The notes beneath the pieces were generated by a model. That model searched no databases and had not been told where the DNA came from. It saw only the letters and a list, made by a program, of their open reading frames with translations. A program made the position numbers and the translations under genes. DNA of 64,000 nt, taken from Gaeumannomyces sp. JS-464. Its lineage: Eukaryota; Ascomycota; Sordariomycetes; Magnaporthales; Magnaporthaceae. The stretch spans positions 1 to 64,000 of the forward strand of contig NGZR01000004.1 of assembly GCA_002197995.1 (NCBI GenBank), given 5' to 3'. Position 1 is the stretch's first letter; each line of letters begins with the position of its first letter. This document shows positions 57,048 through 64,000 of the stretch, piece after piece.

Positions 57048-60000
57048 ATGGAGGGAGAGCACCATCAGCTCCCCGCCGTGGAGGAGGTGGAGGAGGACGA
57101 GCACAAGCAGCCCACTGAGGCCGACGGTGCGAAAGAGGAAGAGACGGAGACTCGGTCCGTCGGGTCCAGCATCGAGTCCGGCGAGTCCAGCCTCCCGGAC
57201 GTGCAGTTCGCCCCAACCAGCCTGAGGGGACGGCACTTGAGGAATACCAGTCGCAATCTGAGAAGGACGACGAATCCGCCCTTCCCTCGCGTACTCTGGG
57301 CCAACACGAGGAGGGCCAAACCCGGGGGGTCGCGGCTGGGGCTGCGCTGCTACGGGCTCTCGCGGCCAGAAACAGGAGAGAAAACGCCCACGGCACCGAC
57401 GACGACTCTTCAGAGACAAGCCTTGCTAGCAGTCGCCGCTCTTCAGAGCCTTCCTCCCCGCTTCCTCGATCCGGCGCCGGTCCGAACCTGCCATCGAAGA
57501 AACCCCGTATTCAGGCCCTCGTCCCGCAGAACGGAGCCGCAGTCGCCCAGGCCCCAGCATCACCCCGCCGCCGGTCCCCGCCTCAGCGATGTGAATCGCC
57601 TCATCAAGGAGATGATCCCAGCCAGGGGGTCTGGGTCACCACCGGGAGCCGCCGTCACCCCCGAGCGTTGGGGTTCTGCGTCGCGCGACCCTGCGCATCG
57701 GGAGGCCCTCCCCCGGCAGGCGCATGACCGCACCAGCCGGCGCGCGGCCGTCAGCGAGGCGGATCGAGGCGGCGCGGCAGCTGCGCATTCTCAGAAAGGC
57801 CGAGCCCGAGATCGCGCGCAGGTTCGCGGCGCCGGAGGACCGGCAGCAGCGCCCCGACGGGTTCGCCGAGGGCCTCGGCTGGGCCCGTCGCGTGCTGGAC
57901 GAGGCGAACGAGGACGGTGGCGCCATGGTCCCGCTTGACGCCTTCGAGCGCCTGATCCGCGTGGTCGAGGGGAAGGAGGGCAACCTCCGCCGCCGCCTGC
58001 GCGAGACCAGCGAGGCCCTCGCCTCGATGATGATGGTGCTTCGGGGTATGATCGAGATGAACGCTGGAGGGTCTGAGAGCAATGAGGGGGCTGCCCTTCT
58101 CAAGGCCGCTGAGAAACTGGAGGCTTTCACCGTCGCCTATACGCAGGAGGCAGTTGAGGAGAGAATCAAAGAGAACAAAGCCGAGCTGCAGGAGCAACTG
58201 AATGAGAACGCCTTGCTGTTGCAGCACCTGGAAGATTCCAGAGCGCAGCTGGAGAAGGCAGAGCAGCAGGTGACTGAGCTCGGACGCCGCTTAAATTTAC
58301 ATGCAGCCAACGACGATCCCAGCGACGACGACATCCAGCTGGAAGAGCTGCAGCTCAAAAACCAAATGCTGGAGCATGAGCTGGTCGAAATCAAAGCTGC
58401 AAAGTACGTCATCCGGGAAGAAAGAGACAACCTCCTGGGAACCCCTGGGGAAGTTGAACGGATGAACCAAGCCAGGGAGAGAGCGATCGGGTTCGGCGTG
58501 GAGGAGGCGGGTTGGAGAGAAAAATGCACGCGCCTCGAGCAGGAAAGGGACGTTTACAAGCAAAGCTCGGATCAGCTTCGGGCGCAGAGAGACGAGATTA
58601 CGAAAAAGTTTCAATACCTGCGGATGCAGAACCTGGGAGCAGAGGCGCTCGAATCAGCGGAGCTGGCAGCCGAGGCTACCAAGAGGCTGGAGGCGAGCGA
58701 GGCCCAAAACCAGGAGGTGCAAAAGGAAATCGGCCATCTCAAGCGGGAGCTCCTGGAGACGAGCATGGACCTCAATACGTCCAACAATAGGGGCATGTTC
58801 AGCGGCCTGCCCTCAGCCAGGGAGGTCATGGCCGAGAACAGAGCGCTGAAGGAGACTGTCGATGCTCTGGAAAAGGAGCTCGCTCAGGCCAAAGAGGCGC
58901 ACGACAATTTTCTGGAAAGGATTGACCATGAGAGTTTGAACCTGGGAAGCGACGGCGACAACGGCAGCAGCCGGCGCCCCTCCGACAGCAGCGACGAGGG
59001 CCCCTCCAAGCTGAGCCTCGTTCTTGACCGAGTCCGCGAGCTCAGTGGCGCACGCCACGATGTGGTCTCCCGGCTGACATATATCCGGCAGGACGTCGAC
59101 CGCGCCGTCAAGGACGGCGACGCCGCCATGGAGAAGCAGCTGCGCGACGATGAGCGCAAGTTCTCAGTCCTGGCCGAGGTCCAGAAAATCGCCCTAGACG
59201 AATGCGTGGTTCTGGACAACGAGTTCAACGAGGAGACGGAGCACTTGGACGTCCTAAAGTCTCAGGTGGGCGACTGCGAGGCAAATATCTCGCTTGTATC
59301 TCCCGACGACGACGACGATGGCGTCGCCGTCAAGGCCCTCGAGCGTGAGATCGCCGAGACGCAGCGTGAGATTGCCGAGACGCAGCGCGAGATCGCCCTG
59401 TGCAAGGTCAGGCGCCTCCGGACGGTCCAGGCGATGGAGAAGGTCCTGGACGAGGCGGGCAACGAGACGCACATCAACCTGAAGATCGCGCAGCGGCACG
59501 TCACGGACCTGCGCGCCCTCAACGACACGCTGGAGCGCGAGAACCTCGAGCTCAAGAGCCGCGCGGCCCGGAACGGCCCGCTGGCGCAGCGCTTCGAGGA
59601 GAACCAGCAGCGGCTCGAGGCGCGCGGCCAGGCGCTCGAGGAGGAGTATATGCGGCTGCGTGAGCAGCTCGAGATCCGGTACCGCGGGCGCGAGGGCGAT
59701 CTCAAGAACTGCCAGAGCGAGCTGTTCCTGATCCAGAGCGAGATCGAGGCAACCCGCGAGACCCTCGATGCCGCCATGCTGCGCCTCATGCAGATGGAGA
59801 AGAAGTATGGGCCGCTCGAGCAGACCGCCGAAGGGGACGGTATGGATACGTCCATCGTCAGGGAGCAGGAGGCGGCGGAGGAACAGAAGAAAGGCGACGA
59901 TACAGCCGCCTTGCCCGAGAGCCAAGACGAGGCCGGGCCCGGCAGCAGGCTGGAACAGACGATCTACGAGGTCAGGGACGCGACGCGCGAGGCGGTGACG

Positions 60001-60968
60001 GCCGAGTTCCGGGGCCGCATCTCCAGACTCGAGGGCATAACACGCTCACCACGCTCCTCGGCGACGCCAACCACCGGGCCGGCCTCGCGGCGGCCGCGGA
60101 GCCGGTGCTGAGCACGTACCAGCAGGAGTGCCGCGACCTGGAGCGCGTCGTCGAGCCGCGGGGCGCCGAGGAGTTCCTGGCCCTGATGCGGCGGCGCGCC
60201 GGCATCCTCGACGGGCGCGGGTCCGCCCCCCTGACGGTGCGCGAGGGTCAGCTCGCCGCGAAGTGGTGCGAGCTGCTGCGCGCAAAGGTGCGGTTCGGCC
60301 ATAAGTACCGCGCCCGGCTCTGGGAGCACGCGGCGGGCGCCGGATCGCCCGCCTGGGACCCCTTCGTCGAGGTGGACGCGCTGGTGCGCAGGTTCGAGGA
60401 GGTCTACAGGGTGATGCCCGGTCTGCCGCGCACGGGGCTCGCGGGCCTGCGGCTGCTGCGCGCGCAGGTCGCGCTTGATTATCTGGGCGGCGACGCGGAG
60501 GAGACGGCGGCAGCGTTTGAGGCGCTGGGCTTGAGGGCCGGCGGCAGCGCCAAGGAGGAGGAGGAGGACGGGAAAGGAAAAGACGGCGACAAAAACGTGG
60601 ACGACAACACCGGCGCCCTCAGGCTCCCGTCCAGCGACGCCTCGGTGCTCCGGTCCACGCCCGCATGGAAAGGGCGGGTCGAGCGGCTCGAGGCCCGGCG
60701 GCGGGCGTGGAGAGCCGGGGATAAACCGGCCTCCCAGGCGCCGCAAGGCTCGTGCGGCTGCAGGTTCCGGACGCTCCCCTGCGCCGAGCACGCTCCACGC
60801 GGCGGCTGTGCGTGCCACAGCCATACCGTCACTGTTGCGTGCAAGGAGCACCAGGAGACTTTCCAGAAAAGGGGCCTCGACCTCCGCCTCGTTCCGGAAA
60901 CCCACGGGCCCGAGCTCATGGGGTACAACGGCGGCGGAGGCCCGGAGGAGATGGAGGTGACAGGGTGA
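57048..60968 (+). CDS. Large coiled-coil protein with C-terminal duplicated Cys/His motif (frame-broken)
   Basis: About 1,300 residues from ATG 57048 (MEGEHHQLPAVEEVEEDEHK). The N-terminal part is disordered (EEYQSQSEKDDES, TDDDSSETSLASSRRSSEP), then LSDVNRLIKEMIP. From about 57760 a long coiled coil runs to about 59830: RRIEAARQLRILRKAEPE, KAELQEQLNENALLLQHLED, EEIAETQREIAETQREIALC and many more heptads. After a frame break near 60040 a helical region follows (LVRRFEEVYRVMPGLP). Near the end lies CGCRFRTLPCAEH followed five residues later by CACHSHTVTVACKEH, two copies of a CxC...CxEH pattern. Frame breaks lie near 57235, 57590, 57700 and 60040. I do not recognise the family; it may be cytoskeletal or a spindle-pole/septal scaffold, but that is a guess. 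Confidence 0.7.
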
Positions 60969-63900
60969 GGCTAGCTTAGTTGGGGGTTGGAATCTCGGAT
61001 GTTTCTCACGGAGTATGAGCCGGGTCTTGGAAGGCGCACTACTCCTTGATTTTCCCTACTATTTTCACTAGTTCAGTTTTCGCCGCACTTACCCCTAAAA
61101 TTTCCACCAAGGAGACTTGACATGGATATACGTGATGCATTGATGCCGAGAGAATCCCTGCACCGACCACAAAACTCGGACAGTGCCGAGCATGGAGGGG
61201 CCGCTGGACAATCTCGGGGCCCCGGAGCAGGGTGTTCATTGCTACATATCGCCTAGGCACTTGCCTAACTCGTAGCATAGGGTAGCAGACCTTTTCACGG
61301 CAGTGGCGAGGGAAAAAGGGGCTCAGGAGAAGGGACTCGAGGGGTCAGGGCCACCTCAAGCACAAAGCGTATAGCTTCTCAGATCAGGGACAAGTTCTCA
61401 TGCGGATACCACCTGATTCTCTGCCTGCTAACAAGGTTAGTTCGGAACACGCCATTCCGATGGCATTCCTACCTCGGGCAGCAACTAGCACAACTAGCGT
61501 GGAGAGGACGCCGTCTGTTGCTCTCAGATCGAATCAAGGGCTGGCTGGGAAGGACTGCCGTTGACTGAAGCCATCACGAGGCGTCGGCAATCTGCCCAAC
61601 GCAGGCGATCTGACAGCCGCGATAGGTGGCTCGGTAGATCGCCAAGAGCCTCCGCTGGAGGATGGTCTACGGAGGTCTAGACCTTTTGGGGCTCTCCCCT
61701 GGTCCTGTTCTTGCCTGGCTCTCGTTTACGAGTAGCCGAAGCGTTGACCGACTTCGGGCCCCCCTCGCTTGCCCCGCGGAGGGCGGGCGTTCGTCTCCCC
61801 AGTCAGATCCAGATTGGCTTGAGCGGGAAGAGCATCGAGCTTGCCGGTGTGATGCAATAGTGTCGCTGTAAGGGTCGGACGAGGTTCGGGTGGCAACTTG
61901 GGCGAGGCCGATTTCTGTCGCCGACCTAGCATGGGCGACTCCTACGTCAGGGTGCCACCGTTGACTTGAGTACTGACCTACCTAGGTAGGTACCTAGCAA
62001 TTTGGGCTGGAAAGGGGGGCGCTGGGCCAGTTTGAGGTGGTAGCGTTGTAGTGCATGGTGGCAGTTCCGGCTTACCTTCTTCTTTGGCTCTGAATCTCCA
62101 GCCGTGTCGTTTGCTCTTAACGGCTCTGTTATCTGCTTCGTCTACCAGGGGGAATAGGGAGTAAACCAGAGAGGAGAAAGGAAGCGAAGAAAAAAAACTT
62201 GCTTCCATGTGTGTTTCCACTGCTTGTTGCCAACCGGATGCCATTGCGATCCATGCTGAATCCGAGCCAAGCGAGCAGTGCCGTCCAGCCGGAGAAATCG
62301 TGCAAGCCCGCCCACCCGAGTCGGTCGGAGAATTCAGAGACCAGACGCGGAAGGGAGCCCTCGCTGAGTGTCGTGTGACTGCTGAGACAGACGACGAGAG
62401 CCGAAGGCTTCTTTGCCGGCAGCAGATTGGCGCAATACGCTAAAGGACGCACGCCACGATGCAGCAGTCCCGAGAGAAGGCTCGACTCAATCAATTCAGG
62501 CCTCTTCATTCGCGCACCTTCCTTGATTGATTTCGTTCTCCTGTTTGCCAGGCCATAATTTGACACCTACCGATTTCACATGCCTCGAATAAACGACATT
62601 AGCTGCTGTCTGCCAACCAGCAAAATTCCCTGCTCATCATCTTGCATCCATGTCGTCAAGCCGCCCGATAACCGTCGGTCCTATTGGGCGACCCTCAGGC
62701 ATCTGAACTCGGAACGGCAGGACCCTACGACCCCTCCCTCCGTTGTCGCTCCGTCTCCCGAGAGCTCGACCAAAACAGCCAATCACAGGGCTTACGCGGG
62801 GCTGCCGTTGGCACTACACCTTACCAACTTGGGCTGCAACGGCCGTGCAGTTGCCTTTCTGGGTGCCTCGCACCCTCGCCCGCCGCTCTGAGCCCGCAAC
62901 ATCCTGTCCAGGCAGGTCCCCCGCCTCGCCCGGCAACCGATCCGGCCCAGGTGTGGGGGATTTGTGGGATCCAGGACCCATGAAGCTTGAAGGCCAAGCT
63001 GGGCTGCCGTGATCCTGCCCTGGCTGTTCACTCGGACTCCCGCCAACAAAGCATCGAATTTAAGATATGCCCGCCGTGACCCGAACCAAACTGAAGCGAG
63101 CTGAGCCGTGGCCGTGCAGACTTGTGCACCCTCTATACCAATCAGGAGCCCATGGATGGATGCATTCCCAACAATGGTCCACCGGTCCATCCTGCCCACG
63201 CAAGGAAGCGGCACGATAGCAAGTCGCCCGGATACCACCCTAGAGAGGTGGAAAGGAAGGGACGACGGTCTCCACTCACGCCATCGACAGCCCGAACCTT
63301 ATTCACTCCTCCCATCAATTGTTTCTCCTCGTCCGCGTCTCCATCCGGCTCGCTCGGTGCCTGCACGTGCTTGCTGTCCCATGCTCCATGACCTCCATCG
63401 TGGTTCGTGGCCTTTTACGAACATAGATAGGGGTGCCGACACACCTAAGATCAGAACGTGAGACGAGTCGGTGTCTGCGCCTTACCGCTGCCTGCCGACC
63501 GCTCCGACCTGGCAGCCACGGCGAAACACATGATGTCAAATCAACACCCTCCCCGGGTGAGACAGCCTCTTGTTCCTGGGCCACGCCTTCGTTCCCTCCT
63601 ATTGCAGCGCCCCATCGACCGGACGCCCACCCTTGGCATCGGAGATGGCGACATGGCTGCCCGGCTCCTCCGGCGGTCCTACACTGCAGTTCCACCCCAC
63701 CCTGGCGCAGGGCTGCGACGGACGGTGTGTCGACACGCTGGTTTTGCTCACCAAGCAAGCTCACTTACTCACCTCTGGCCTTGCAACCGGCCTCAACACC
63801 CCTTCCATTCGCGCCGACGGATCCCGCGGTAATCCCCCACTTCCCCCATGATAGGCGACTCTCGGCGGAACTCGCCATGCGTCAGAGCCCTCAGCATGTT

Positions 63901-64000
63901 TGTCATCTCGTCGTATACGGCGGCCCTGCGGCGTTTTGCGCGCCGCTTGGCGTGGCAGGGGGGTCAGAACTGCCCGTTGGCCAGCTAGCCTCCATTCCAT
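60969..64000. other. Intergenic, no recognisable gene
   Basis: About 3 kb with short, overlapping frames only. It contains a palindromic CCTACCTAGGTAGGTACCTAG at 61977-61997. No domain, RNA gene or transposon recognised. Confidence 0.5.

Overview
The window is nuclear DNA from a filamentous ascomycete (Pezizomycotina, most likely Sordariomycetes). The genes have short GT...AG introns of about 55-120 nt with CTAAC/CTGAC-type branch sites and GC-rich coding sequence. The proteins are typical fungal ones (Mdm1-type sorting nexin, Trm8, Hom6, Qcr6, an SR splicing factor, a fungal-only single-pass membrane protein). The transposons carry C-to-T/G-to-A damage of the repeat-induced point mutation (RIP) kind. 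I cannot name the species.

1-12,240 is a transposon block. Two Tad1-like non-LTR retrotransposons (LINEs) lie head to tail (1-5312 and about 5.4-11.15 kb). Both encode a zinc-knuckle ORF1, AP-endonuclease, reverse transcriptase and RNase H, and both are broken. The second ends in two tandem ~385-bp units that abut the 5' part of a Tc1/mariner transposase. Next to it is a decayed alpha/beta-hydrolase (acyl-protein-thioesterase type) gene. 13.5-20.7 kb holds one Gly/Pro/Met-rich gene and long stretches without recognisable genes.

20.7-44 kb is a gene-rich segment: a fungal single-TM protein (DUF7820-like), a CCDC174-like protein, homoserine dehydrogenase, the Trm8 tRNA methyltransferase (divergent from Hom6), a class II O-methyltransferase, an Mdm1-type PXA-RGS-PX-Nexin_C protein, an SR splicing factor with an apparent 6-nt microexon, a Ure2-like glutathione transferase, and an uncharacterised acidic protein.

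44.3-47.7 kb is a second repeat island: a degenerate tRNA-like sequence, a RIP-damaged retroelement gag between 14-bp direct repeats, and a 97-nt C tract. 48.3-61 kb carries an FLVCR/DIRC2-like MFS transporter, the complex III subunit Qcr6, two uncharacterised proteins, and a ~1,300-residue coiled-coil protein ending in a duplicated Cys/His motif. 61-64 kb has no recognisable gene.

Many otherwise well-conserved genes carry single-base frame breaks, mostly next to C or G runs. They look more like consensus indel errors than biological decay, so frame breaks should be read with caution. The genes are mostly unrelated housekeeping and orphan genes. I see no functional cluster, and nothing that I can defend as a new multi-gene system. 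The most novel-looking items are the CxC-CxEH tandem motif, the 6-nt microexon, the RIP-like spectrum of the LINE pair and the odd retroelement with a C tract.
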